Assembly: GCA_963702445.1 (NCBI GenBank) | Contig: CAVPCZ010000020.1 | Span: 127,742 to 191,741 of the forward strand | Origin: CAVPCZ01 sp963702445 | GTDB taxonomy: Bacteria > Bacteroidota > Ignavibacteria > UBA10030 > UBA6906 | Direction: 5' to 3' | Length of the DNA: 64,000 nt | Part shown: positions 10,281-18,862 of the stretch, piece by piece | Position numbering within the stretch: the first letter of the stretch is position 1 | How the letters are laid out: each line of letters begins with the position of its first letter | Program-made: the position numbers and the translations under genes | Notes under the pieces: model-generated | The model's database searches: none | Told to the model about the DNA's origin: nothing | What the model saw: only the letters and a program-made list of their open reading frames with translations

Positions 10281-11456
10281 TTACTTGCCCTTGGTGAGTT
10301 TGTCGTACCGCTCAAATGCGGCTTTGGACTTCTCGACCATGTTCAGATTCGCATACAGTTTGCCGAGCTGCTGCAGCAGCGCGAGATCATCAGGGCGGAG
10401 TTCCTGGGCCTTCTCAAGATACGGGAGAGCTTCTTTGAACTTCTCTTTGTAGGAGAGATCCTCCTTCACGTCCTTCCCCTTGTTCTTTGCCCGTTCGGCA
10501 TCCGCTTTCTTGTCGGATTCCGCCTTCATCGAGACACCCCAGTTCAGGTACGAAACGCCGGTATTGTATATGGCATCGGCATACGCGGGGTCAAGTTCGA
10601 TGGCCTTCTTGAACTGCTCCGTGCTTTCCTGAAACCGATCCTGCTTCAAAAGGAAAACACCGAATGCGTACCGGAACACCTTGTTGTTCGGGTCTCTTTC
10701 AACGGCGCTCTGTGTGAGAGCCATCGCCTTGTCGGTGTTCTTTGTGCGTTCGTATACGTCGATCAGGTTGGTGATATTGTCCGCGCTTCCCGGATTCACT
10801 TTGTAGGCCATTTCAAAAGCGGCCGTCGCACCCGCCATCTCTGCGCTGAATCCGGCTTCATCCTTGGCCTGCTGGTGTTCGAGGGCATTGGTATAGTGCA
10901 CCTGGCCAAGGAGGCGGGCGGCTTCTTCAAAAGAGGGGTTCTTCGCGACAGCGGTTTCCAGATCCTTCTGAGCGCTCTTCAGGTCACGCTGTGCATAGTA
11001 CGCGAGGGCCCGGACATAATATGTGCTCGAACTGTCGGGCGCCATCTCGATCGCCGTGGAAAAGCGATCGATCGCCACCTTGTAGTATGCCGCGGTGTCG
11101 CGCCCCTTGTTGTAGATGCCGACGCCGTCATTGTACATCATCGCCCAGACTGCAAGGCGGTTGCGTGAGATTTCCGCCTTGTACTTGTCCGACAACTGCA
11201 GAGTGCGTGTATAGGCTTCGTTCATCTCCGTATATTTGCGCACTTCAAGGCGCACCTGGCCGAGAAGGAACCATGCTTCTTCGTTCTTGTCATTCTTGGT
11301 GACTTCTTTCAACAGGCTCGCTTCCGCTTTGTCCCACTGCTTCTGCTGCATATACAGTTTGGCGCTTGTGGTTTCTGCGGAACCGCACTGGAATCCGGTG
11401 GTGGTGATATACACGAATGCCAGGAACACAATACCGAGGGGTATGTACCGTTTCAT
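10281..11456 (-). CDS. TPR-repeat lipoprotein
   Basis: 391 residues. The N-terminus MKRYIPLGIVFLAFVYITTT then GFQC looks like a lipoprotein signal with a loose lipobox. The rest is tetratricopeptide-like repeats, for example AWFLLGQVRLEVRKYTEMNE, YYVRALAYYAQRDLKSAQKD, ADNITNLIDVYERTKN, FRYAFGVFLLKQDRFQEST and LALLQQLGKLYANLNMVEK. TPR lipoproteins serve as scaffolds in the periplasm; SprE/PorW of the type IX secretion system is one such protein, but no specific similarity is claimed. It is the last gene of the minus-strand set starting at 17177 and also has a candidate promoter of its own (11496-11524). Confidence 0.8.
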   Translation of the reverse strand: MKRYIPLGIVFLAFVYITTTGFQCGSAETTSAKLYMQQKQWDKAEASLLKEVTKNDKNEEAWFLLGQVRLEVRKYTEMNEAYTRTLQLSDKYKAEISRNRLAVWAMMYNDGVGIYNKGRDTAAYYKVAIDRFSTAIEMAPDSSSTYYVRALAYYAQRDLKSAQKDLETAVAKNPSFEEAARLLGQVHYTNALEHQQAKDEAGFSAEMAGATAAFEMAYKVNPGSADNITNLIDVYERTKNTDKAMALTQSAVERDPNNKVFRYAFGVFLLKQDRFQESTEQFKKAIELDPAYADAIYNTGVSYLNWGVSMKAESDKKADAERAKNKGKDVKEDLSYKEKFKEALPYLEKAQELRPDDLALLQQLGKLYANLNMVEKSKAAFERYDKLTKGK

Positions 11457-11495
11457 GGGGACTCCTGATTGGGGTAAGGGCGATCAAAACGTCAT

Positions 11496-11524
11496 AATAT
11501 AGCCACTTCGAGCGGAAAAAGCAA
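11496..11524 (-). promoter_or_regulatory. Candidate sigma-70-type promoter for TPR gene
   Basis: On the minus strand TTGCTT, a 17-base spacer and TATATT (one mismatch to TATAAT), 40 bp upstream of the ATG at 11456. The -35 box is weak. Confidence 0.45.
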
Positions 11525-11540
11525 TTCTCCTGTCCGGCGT

Positions 11541-12866
11541 TCAGTAGTTTATCCTGATGATGGGGGCAAACACGATATAGTTATCATAATGCCATGGAGG
11601 CAGATTGTCCGATCGGAAAGCTTTGAAATAGCTTACGGACACGCCGAAGTTGTTGCTCAGCATCAGAACGGGTTTCACAACAAAAAAGCCGTACCCGTCC
11701 GTAAGGCTGTAGTGGACGGCCGTGCGGATGTCATACTGCAGAAGCCCGCCATTTTCTCCGATGCCGCATTCAAACGAAGCGAGCACATTGTTCACGGTCG
11801 GTTCGATTTGCGATGCCCCGTTGTTGGGCAATTCCACCCGGGAAAAGTGATGCAGATCGTGCCACGCCAGGCCCGCTCCCAGACTGAACACCCCCAGACG
11901 TTGTACTTCAGCCCCAAAGACCAGCGCGTTCCGGATGGAATAGAACGTTTCAGGAAGACGCGTCGAAAAGGTCACCGGGTCCTGCACCGCCACAGACAGT
12001 TCCAGATGCAGGCGGACAAAGCCCGCGGTATCGATCCCGAGGAAGGGAACCCGCGTCCAGGGTGTGTAGCTTCCACTCAGGAATACCGCCGTGCCCGATC
12101 CTTCCAGTTTCCGGCTCTTGAACATGGAGTTGGGAGACGGCGCAGTTGTCTGGGGGACGGAGAAATTTATCGGTTCCTCGATCCCCACGTTAATCCGGAA
12201 CAGGTGGTAGTCCGGATCGCGGACGGCGGAGGGGCGATCGATGAATGTCAGGGTCAGTCCGCCGACCATGGTACCCCGGAACCAGAACGGGAGATCCAGT
12301 GCTTCATTCCCCAAACGGCCGAACATGCTCACCGCGGAATAGGCATGTGCACCGCGGGGTTGAGTCGACCAGAGTTGCACCGATGGCTCCAGCGGGTTCA
12401 GGGAGATGTCGGTAACACGCGCAAGGTCTGCTTCAAAGTCATCTCTTCCCGTCCCGCGGTATCCCTGCACGGTCCTGTACAATTCCTGGCCGAGAATTCC
12501 CCGGATGAACACGTAGTCGTCGAGGACCACGGTGTCACGACCGGAGTGCGCCATGTAGGCCAGGAAGAGCGTCTGGATCTCATCATCATGGAGGCGCTTG
12601 CGGCAGATCACCTCCACACGCTCCGCCTCGCGCGGCAAGCGCTGATGCCGCTGATCCAGCATACGATCGCTATTCTGCACCTGGTACAGGATTTCCCGGA
12701 CGACCCGTACATCGGTGACCGTCCATTCTTCCGGCGGAAACATGCCGGTGTCCAGCCGGACCAGATGTGTATAAATACTGTCGAGGCGCCCGGTCTTGTC
12801 GCCGGCCTCAAGAGATTGTCCGTGAAGGAGTACCGCAAGCAGGATCACTGATACCATCGTCTTCAT
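11541..12866 (-). CDS. Predicted outer-membrane beta-barrel protein, unknown
   Basis: 441 residues from ATG at 12866, chosen because a signal peptide begins there (MKTMVSVILLAVLLHGQSLEAG); the open frame extends 49 codons upstream without one and overlaps the previous gene. The N-terminal third is helical and charged (REILYQVQNSDRMLDQRHQ, ERVEVICRKRLHDDEIQTL). The C-terminal two thirds alternate hydrophobic and polar residues (GSGTAVFLSGSYTPW, GFVRLHLELSVAVQ, LGVFSLGAGLAWHDLHHF) and end in an aromatic residue (APIIRINY), as barrels do. The gene follows the 12874-14508 gene by 7 bp. Not recognised. Confidence 0.6.
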   Translation of the reverse strand: MKTMVSVILLAVLLHGQSLEAGDKTGRLDSIYTHLVRLDTGMFPPEEWTVTDVRVVREILYQVQNSDRMLDQRHQRLPREAERVEVICRKRLHDDEIQTLFLAYMAHSGRDTVVLDDYVFIRGILGQELYRTVQGYRGTGRDDFEADLARVTDISLNPLEPSVQLWSTQPRGAHAYSAVSMFGRLGNEALDLPFWFRGTMVGGLTLTFIDRPSAVRDPDYHLFRINVGIEEPINFSVPQTTAPSPNSMFKSRKLEGSGTAVFLSGSYTPWTRVPFLGIDTAGFVRLHLELSVAVQDPVTFSTRLPETFYSIRNALVFGAEVQRLGVFSLGAGLAWHDLHHFSRVELPNNGASQIEPTVNNVLASFECGIGENGGLLQYDIRTAVHYSLTDGYGFFVVKPVLMLSNNFGVSVSYFKAFRSDNLPPWHYDNYIVFAPIIRINY

Positions 12867-12873
12867 GAGATCC

Positions 12874-14508
12874 TCACCAGTTCTTGTCAAAGCCGTAGCG
12901 ATAGCGCAGCTGCAGCAGGTTCGCACGTTCCGCCTCCCAGGGATGAAGAGAGCGCCCGATCGGACGGGGAAGGATGATTGCCTCCAGCCGGAGCTCGTGC
13001 AATCCGCGGTCAATGATCTTGAGCCATGGGGTGAACGTCAGGCGGTTGTCGAAGAACCGCACGGTTGCGCCGAACCGCGCACGGCTGGATACGTGTGTAT
13101 AGTTCACCTGGAGAAGGGGTTGAACCTGACTCATGCCGCGCACCTTCGTATCCGTGGCGTATTTCCCCTGGGCATCATACTGGACCTGTCGGATGTCATA
13201 TGTTCCCGCACCGATATCGAACCGGAAACGGTTGTACATCGGTTCGTCGGTATTCCAGAAATACCCCAGGGACGCCTCCCACTCTCTCACGGAGTAGTAT
13301 GCGTATTCCGCGCCCGGCGAGCCGAATTTCACGAACGGATCGGCATATTCCGTGTTTCCGCCCGCATACATGAATGTGAAGAACGGCAAGCGGTAGTACG
13401 GCGCCCCTGTGGTGATTTCCACCAGAGCGCCCGGCGTTGTATTCAACCGGGGCGGATCGAGATTCATCACCGGGGATGCCGCATTCAGGTGCCAGCGGTC
13501 GATCAACGAGGCGGTGTTGACGGGGGACCTCGCCAGCACCCTGAGATTGAGGAAGAAACTGGAATCGATCAGCGGGCCGCGCGCGTCATTGAAGAACAGC
13601 AGCAGGCGAACCCCCCAGGTCAGCGCGGGCGACTGAAAGGAAACCAGATTCAGCACACGGTCCCCGAACCCCATTTCGAACCCGAACCCGTGAATGCCGA
13701 TCGTTTCCGCACCAGCATACAGGAGTTTGTGGCCGAAGGTCAGACTGGAAAAGGTGGCTTCGAGAGAATACGGACGCTCATCGCGCACAATATCGGCGAA
13801 CGGATGATGGTCGTTCACCCGCGCATACCGGATGAAATCCCGGTTTGATTCAGACGTGTTGTAGAAGCGGGGATCGAGCCCGTTTCCGCTCTCCTTTGTT
13901 CGCAGGGCGGCGACCCTGCCTTTGCGTTCGAGCGTTATCAGCACTTGCTCGAGGGCTGCATACTGCAGGCTGCCGGGCTTGTCTCCCGTTCCTCCGGACG
14001 GTGTCGCGCGGGATTGCAGAAGCAGAATATCCTCCAGGTCGAGAACGTGTTCGGTGACCGTGGTATCCACTTCGTTTCGTTCTCCCGCTTCCGCCGCGGC
14101 ATCGGTTCCCTGAAACGACAGTTTGCGTGTGGATTCGGTCCGGACGGTTTCGACAACGCGCATGATCTGCAGGGGCATATCAAATGTCGCCGGCAGGTAG
14201 CTGATCCGGTACCTGTACGTCTCCTTTCGCAGGCCGGTCTTCCCTCCGCTCGTGACATCCTTCTGGAACGTCATCGTGTTGCCGTCGCCCCCTTCGAGCG
14301 TTTCCCCCTGCAGGGAGGCGAGATCGTAGAAGGTGAGATCGTCCGTTTCCATAAGGTTGGTGTTCCGCGCATCTGTCGTCACTTTCTCCTTGATGATATC
14401 GTACAACCTGCGCGTCCTGATGTTCTCGCGCCGCGTGGTGGTTTCGTCATCACCGGTTTGCGGAGCGACAAGCACGAACGCGAGGAGCCAGCCCAAAAGT
14501 GCGGTCAT
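12874..14508 (-). CDS. Predicted outer-membrane protein, unknown
   Basis: 544 residues from ATG at 14508 with GGGAGG upstream. The short signal MTALLGWLLAFVLVAPQTG is followed by a charged helical segment (RRENIRTRRLYDIIKEKVTT), a mixed domain, then from about residue 220 repeated beta-strand patterns (YSLEATFSSLTFGHKLLYAG, WGVRLLLFFNDARG, YAYYSVREWEASLGYFWN, RARFGATVRFFDNRLTFTPW) ending RYRYGFDKNW, with an aromatic final residue. Domain plan resembles the downstream protein (N-terminal helical part, C-terminal barrel). It lies 25 bp after the secreted Ig-like gene. Not recognised. Confidence 0.6.
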   Translation of the reverse strand: MTALLGWLLAFVLVAPQTGDDETTTRRENIRTRRLYDIIKEKVTTDARNTNLMETDDLTFYDLASLQGETLEGGDGNTMTFQKDVTSGGKTGLRKETYRYRISYLPATFDMPLQIMRVVETVRTESTRKLSFQGTDAAAEAGERNEVDTTVTEHVLDLEDILLLQSRATPSGGTGDKPGSLQYAALEQVLITLERKGRVAALRTKESGNGLDPRFYNTSESNRDFIRYARVNDHHPFADIVRDERPYSLEATFSSLTFGHKLLYAGAETIGIHGFGFEMGFGDRVLNLVSFQSPALTWGVRLLLFFNDARGPLIDSSFFLNLRVLARSPVNTASLIDRWHLNAASPVMNLDPPRLNTTPGALVEITTGAPYYRLPFFTFMYAGGNTEYADPFVKFGSPGAEYAYYSVREWEASLGYFWNTDEPMYNRFRFDIGAGTYDIRQVQYDAQGKYATDTKVRGMSQVQPLLQVNYTHVSSRARFGATVRFFDNRLTFTPWLKIIDRGLHELRLEAIILPRPIGRSLHPWEAERANLLQLRYRYGFDKNW

Positions 14509-14533
14509 CACGGGTGAAACCTCCCTTGGTTCG

Positions 14534-15646
14534 TTAACGTGTGGTATAGACCCGGGATTTGTACGTCCTGCTGGTGACCAGTCCGAACTCATCGGTGATA
14601 CGGAGACGGAGCGTCACCTCTGCCGGGTTGTCCGGTGACCATCGTTCAAGAACATTCGCAGCGGGCTGCACCTCGATGATGTGCCAGAGACCATTCCGCT
14701 CCCTGCGCCAGCTCACGCCGCGGCTTCCCTCACGCGGGAGGAATTCCGCCGGGGTGGATGAGACTTCCACCCGGGTGATCCCGACAGGGATGAGGTACAG
14801 CCCTTCGTAGAATGGCCCGCTCGCCGCAAAGCGGAACTGGAGCGGACCGAGGAAGCCGGAGACATGCGACAGGTCGAGCCGTGGCGTCCTGCCCTGCCTG
14901 TCCAGTTCAGCGTATGCCGTCGAATCATGCCAGAGGGTAAGTACTTCCCGCTGACCGGGCACCTCCACGCGCACCTGCCACACGCTCTCCCGCCTTTTTG
15001 TTCCCGTGGAATCCGCGTAGAGGAAGGGACGTCCGTGATAGTATCCTTTCAGGACAAACGCCCCGAGGCCGGCCAGCCTCGCCCGCCAGATCTTTTCGAT
15101 TCCGAACAGCGGGCCGTCGCCGGCGAGCAGCACTTCGCCGTCACGGAGCACTTCGTAGGAATACCCGCGCTGGTCGGCATGCCCGGCGGCAAAACTGAAG
15201 AACGCGTTTTCACCGTAGTAGTACAGAGAATCCGGTTCGGCGACAATCACCGGCCAGCGCGCAGTCACCACCTTATAGAAACCATACCGGTGACGCACAC
15301 CGTCATTCCGTCCGATCCCCGCAATGCGCTTCAGCACGTAGTATGTGCCCGCGGAGTCGAACTGCACCGCGGACACGGCAACCTGGCGGGTCCCGGAACC
15401 CAGCACACGTGCTTTGCCGGCACCCGTTTCACGTTCGAAGGCCGGATCGTACACCTTGACTGTTACCTCCGGCCTGACCCACGTCGACAGAGATGTGGTA
15501 TCCGTCAGGACCTCCCCCACCAGTGCCCGCTGCTCTCCGGTCTTTTGCGGGGGAAAATCAAGGCCGAGCGCTCTGGCATCGCCGGGTTCCTGGCCGGACA
15601 GGGACGCGGGTGCCAGCAGAAGGAGAATACAGCAACGAATGTTCAT
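14534..15646 (-). CDS. Secreted Ig-like periplasmic protein, unknown
   Basis: 370 residues with a signal peptide (MNIRCCILLLLAPASLSGQ). The rest reads as consecutive beta-sandwich domains with motifs such as TVKVYDPAFERETG, DSAGTYYVLKRI, YYYGENAFFSFAAG, YSYEVLRDGEVLLAG and EVTLRLRITDEFGLVT. This pattern (single strands ending in Ig-like turns) is like the periplasmic domains of GldM-type proteins, which are stacks of beta domains, but that is only structural resemblance. It is 50 bp downstream of the bitopic gene and 25 bp upstream of the barrel gene. Confidence 0.55.
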   Translation of the reverse strand: MNIRCCILLLLAPASLSGQEPGDARALGLDFPPQKTGEQRALVGEVLTDTTSLSTWVRPEVTVKVYDPAFERETGAGKARVLGSGTRQVAVSAVQFDSAGTYYVLKRIAGIGRNDGVRHRYGFYKVVTARWPVIVAEPDSLYYYGENAFFSFAAGHADQRGYSYEVLRDGEVLLAGDGPLFGIEKIWRARLAGLGAFVLKGYYHGRPFLYADSTGTKRRESVWQVRVEVPGQREVLTLWHDSTAYAELDRQGRTPRLDLSHVSGFLGPLQFRFAASGPFYEGLYLIPVGITRVEVSSTPAEFLPREGSRGVSWRRERNGLWHIIEVQPAANVLERWSPDNPAEVTLRLRITDEFGLVTSRTYKSRVYTTR

Positions 15647-15696
15647 CGGTTCACCTGAAAAACCCGTTGAGAAATCTGTGGTTGCCCGGGATCACA

Positions 15697-16356
15697 TCAC
15701 CGGACCGTTCGGGATGCGCGGTAAGGACCCTGGCCGCAATACTCGCAAGGCGGGAGACGTTGCCCTTCGGTTTTTACAACGACGGTGAACGGATAGGCGC
15801 GATCCGTGGATACCCAGAGATCCTCCCCCAACAGCCGCTGCAGCTTCGCCTGCACACTGTCCCGCACGATGGACGGATAATACGCGGGTACGGCGCGGCG
15901 CACACGGCTCACCACCGTGTAGGTGTATTCTCCCTCCCGGTCGAAAACCTTGCTGAAGACCGCATTCCCTGTCGCCCGGTTCACCACACATCCCATTTCC
16001 CCCGTTGCGGCGCCCTCCTGGTATATCATCCGTCCCCCGGCATCCTTCACAACGTATTCCACACGCTGCCGCTCCAGGTCCGACCAGAGACCGATAGGAG
16101 AAACGACGACACGGGTCGACTCTCCCATCTGGCCCATCACACGCTGCAGCGCCCTGCCGAAGGCAAACGTGTTGGTGACGGGCGGGACATTCAGTTGCAG
16201 CGGCTTCGAAAACTCGCCCGCAAGACTATCGGCCAGCGTATGCATCTGTTGAAGGTCCTGAACATGTTGCTCCGTCGCCTCATCCCGCTCGAGGATGAAA
16301 AGCAGCAGCTCAAGGATCATCGCGATGTAGAAGATAAAGTAGAGAGAGATCTTCAT
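15697..16356 (-). CDS. Bitopic inner-membrane protein, unknown (GldM-like topology)
   Basis: 219 residues. One N-terminal membrane helix (MKISLYFIFYIAMILELLLF) with no signal cleavage, then a periplasmic part beginning with a helix (EQHVQDLQQMHTLADSLAGE) and continuing as beta-rich sequence (RVEYVVKDAGGRMIYQ, GEYTYTVVSRVRRAVPAYYP). A Cys pair CEYC sits near the C-terminus. Together with the polytopic protein encoded just upstream this matches the arrangement of GldL (polytopic) and GldM (bitopic with long periplasmic part), although it is far shorter than GldM. No family was recognised. Confidence 0.55.
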   Translation of the reverse strand: MKISLYFIFYIAMILELLLFILERDEATEQHVQDLQQMHTLADSLAGEFSKPLQLNVPPVTNTFAFGRALQRVMGQMGESTRVVVSPIGLWSDLERQRVEYVVKDAGGRMIYQEGAATGEMGCVVNRATGNAVFSKVFDREGEYTYTVVSRVRRAVPAYYPSIVRDSVQAKLQRLLGEDLWVSTDRAYPFTVVVKTEGQRLPPCEYCGQGPYRASRTVR

Positions 16357-16427
16357 GGCATTCGTTTGTCCTGATGTGCAGGGAACATTGACATTCCGTT
16401 GTGCGTGTCACCCCCCCCCGGCCGGAG

Positions 16428-17177
16428 TCAGGAGCCGCCGGTCTTCTTGATGTGCACCACCATGGTCTTCTCGGCGGCCAACTCCTGCCTGGCCTCCTGG
16501 ACTTCCCTGGTCAGGTTCTTAATCTCTTCGGTGGGAAACCCCCCTGTCATATCCACACGGATCCTGGTGCTCTCATCCGGTTTGTAGAAAATCAGAAAAC
16601 CAAGGAGGCTGATAATCGTGAATTCGATTTCCAGCGGAAGGACGATGAAGAGCGGGTCATTTTTGCCGATAATCTGCAATCCACGCAGACCGATAAACAG
16701 GATGAGAATCCCCGCACCGAGGTAGGCAAGTCCCTGGACGTTGTTCTCGTACTTCTTGACGACGTCAGCCACCATCCATTGCGAAAAACGATGTCGCTTG
16801 TCGAAATCCTGCCGATCCGCGGGGTCAAGCGTCCTTGTGTACGATTGGTAATGCTCGCTCTCATCGCCCTTCGCATGCCATTCATCACGCAGACTGCGGA
16901 GGGAATGTCCGAAGATGGACCTGGGTGAGAAGGCGAGGATAATCCTGCCCAGTCCTCCGATGATCAATCCACGGACAGGAAGGAACCGCTCCAGCCACCC
17001 GATACCAAGACCGATCATCACCAGACCCGGGATGATGAACAGGCTCGACCGTTCGAACGGTCCTAATGCGTCCAGGCGCAGCCAGAGCCAGCGCGTGGCC
17101 AGGAGGAACACCGTCCAGATGGCGATCAGAAACACCAGCGCAACAAGGCTTTTCCACAGGCGGTTGTCGTCTTTCAT
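16428..17177 (-). CDS. Polytopic membrane protein with GldL-like C-terminal helix pair
   Basis: 249 residues from ATG at 17177. Membrane segments at about 9-31, 44-62, 67-83, 148-170 and 175-198, with a charged cytoplasmic loop (about 90-140) and a C-terminal coiled coil (EEIKNLTREVQEARQELAAE). The fourth and fifth segments, GLAYLGAGILILFIGLRGL and LEIEFTIISLLGFLIFYKP, resemble the two helices of GldL, including acidic residues within the second helix (Glu183, Glu185); GldL uses such a glutamate for proton-driven rotation. The similarity is weak and read by eye. First gene of the minus-strand operon. Confidence 0.5.
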   Translation of the reverse strand: MKDDNRLWKSLVALVFLIAIWTVFLLATRWLWLRLDALGPFERSSLFIIPGLVMIGLGIGWLERFLPVRGLIIGGLGRIILAFSPRSIFGHSLRSLRDEWHAKGDESEHYQSYTRTLDPADRQDFDKRHRFSQWMVADVVKKYENNVQGLAYLGAGILILFIGLRGLQIIGKNDPLFIVLPLEIEFTIISLLGFLIFYKPDESTRIRVDMTGGFPTEEIKNLTREVQEARQELAAEKTMVVHIKKTGGS

Positions 17178-17552
17178 GGAGAGATTCCTCACAGAGATGG
17201 GAGAGAAGGAATAGTCACAGAACAGAACCGCGGACATGGTGAGTGCCGACGTCGGGAGCGTGACCCCGCACGAAGGTCGCCACCCCGCCCGGATATCATG
17301 ACGACCGGGCAGCCGGGACCGGTAAGCCACTGCAGGGGAAGACGTTACTGATGCGTTCGTGCACGAAAGGACACGACCGTCTTCCAACCGGGTGGGGAAA
17401 CACAAGTGCCCCGCACAACCTGGCTTCATGTTAACAAACCCCTCCATCATTGTCAATTGAGGCCAAAGCGGAATCATTGATTTTCCCCCGTGTTTTTCGT
17501 ATTTTTATTGATTAGTGAAGATCTCTTCAACCGTCACCCGGAGGCGCTGTTC
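17178..17552. other. Divergent intergenic region
   Basis: 375 bp between the minus-strand operon (start 17177) and icd (start 17553). The open frame on the minus strand that runs through it lacks a ribosome site and coding character. It must contain promoters in both directions; one toward icd can be proposed (17477-17505). Confidence 0.5.
17477..17505 (+). promoter_or_regulatory. Candidate promoter for icd
   Basis: TTGATT, a 17-base spacer ending GTTTTTCG, and TATTTT, 48 bp upstream of the icd ATG. The same layout (TTGATT, then TTTTTTCG immediately before the -10) occurs upstream of the gltP-type gene at 31315-31343. Confidence 0.45.
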
Positions 17553-18806
17553 ATGCCAAAGTATGAAAAACTCGTTCCCCCCGCAGAGGGTGAAAAAATC
17601 ACCATGCACAACGGATCGCTCCGGGTTCCGGACCATCCCATCCTCCCGTTCATTGAAGGGGACGGCACGGGTCCGGACATCTGGCACGCCTCACAGATGG
17701 TCCTCGACGCCGCGGTAAACAAGGCATACGGCGGGAAACGGAAGATCGTCTGGTTCGAGGTGTATGCCGGGGAGAAGGCCAACGCCGTGTACGGCGAGAA
17801 TACATGGCTTCCGGAGGACACACTCACGGCGATCAGAGAATACCTCGTGGGGATCAAAGGGCCGCTCACCACGCCTGTCGGCGGGGGGATCCGGTCGATC
17901 AACGTGGCGCTCAGGCAGATGCTGGATTTGTACGTTTGCCTCCGCCCTGTCCGCTATTTTGACGGGGTCCCTTCCCCGGTGAAACGGCCCGAACTCGTGG
18001 ATATGGTGATTTTCAGGGAAAACACGGAGGACATCTACGCCGGCATCGAATGGAAAGCCGGCACCCCGGAGGCGGAGAAAGTCATCGCCTGGCTGCAGCA
18101 GGAAATGGGCGTGAAGAAGATCCGGTTTCCCCGCACCGCGAGTATCGGGATAAAGCCGGTTTCTGTGGAAGGAACCGAACGCCTTGTGCGGGCTGCCATC
18201 CGGTATGCTATTGCGAAGAAGCGCAAGAGCATGACCCTGGTGCACAAAGGCAACATCATGAAATTCACCGAGGGTGCGTTCCGGGACTGGGGCTATGCTC
18301 TTGCCAAGCGGGAGTTTCCCGATCAGACCGTGTCATGGGATGATTGCGGCGGCAATCCCCCGGCCGGGAAACTGCTCATCAAGGACGTTATTGCCGATGC
18401 ATTCCTGCAGCAGATCCTGACGCGGCCGGGAGAATATGATGTCATCGCCACGCTCAATCTCAACGGGGATTATATTTCCGATGCCCTTGCGGCACAGGTG
18501 GGAGGTATCGGCATCGCGCCCGGTGGCAACATCAACTATGACAGCGGACACGCCGTGTTTGAGGCGACGCACGGTACAGCGCCGAAGTATGCCGGTCTGG
18601 ACAAAGTCAATCCGGGATCGGTAATCCTGAGCGGGGAGATGATGTTCCGTTATATGGGGTGGGATGAGGCGGCGGATCTGATCATTTCTTCTCTTGACAG
18701 AACCATCCGTTCCCGGACGGTAACATACGACTTCGCAAGGCTGATGGAGGGGGCGAAAGAGGTCACGTGTTCCGAGTTCGGCAGGGCCCTGGTAAATACC
18801 ATGTAG
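17553..18806 (+). CDS. icd: NADP-dependent isocitrate dehydrogenase
   Basis: Converts isocitrate to 2-oxoglutarate and CO2 in the TCA cycle. 417 residues, close to the 416 of the E. coli enzyme and similar along its whole length. ATG at 17553 follows GGAGG. Motifs: LPFIEGDGTGPDIW near the N-terminus, GGGIRSINVALRQMLDLYVC with the substrate-binding serine and arginines, IFRENTEDIYAGIEW, VHKGNIMKFTEGAFRDWGY, NLNGDYISDALAAQVGG, and EATHGTAPKYAG with the NADP site. The gene appears to be monocistronic, with a weak GC-rich element and T8 run after the stop (18812-18830) before hrcA. Confidence 0.97.
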   Translation: MPKYEKLVPPAEGEKITMHNGSLRVPDHPILPFIEGDGTGPDIWHASQMVLDAAVNKAYGGKRKIVWFEVYAGEKANAVYGENTWLPEDTLTAIREYLVGIKGPLTTPVGGGIRSINVALRQMLDLYVCLRPVRYFDGVPSPVKRPELVDMVIFRENTEDIYAGIEWKAGTPEAEKVIAWLQQEMGVKKIRFPRTASIGIKPVSVEGTERLVRAAIRYAIAKKRKSMTLVHKGNIMKFTEGAFRDWGYALAKREFPDQTVSWDDCGGNPPAGKLLIKDVIADAFLQQILTRPGEYDVIATLNLNGDYISDALAAQVGGIGIAPGGNINYDSGHAVFEATHGTAPKYAGLDKVNPGSVILSGEMMFRYMGWDEAADLIISSLDRTIRSRTVTYDFARLMEGAKEVTCSEFGRALVNTM

Positions 18807-18862
18807 CCGGAAGCGTGCTTTTTTTTGCATCCGGGTAGCGGAAATTGCGGGTGAGGGATGTA

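Noticed and set aside
17178..17477. N-terminal extension of the polytopic protein
   Set aside because: Arg/Pro/Ser-rich shadow-like sequence, no ribosome site; the ATG at 17177 gives a natural membrane protein.
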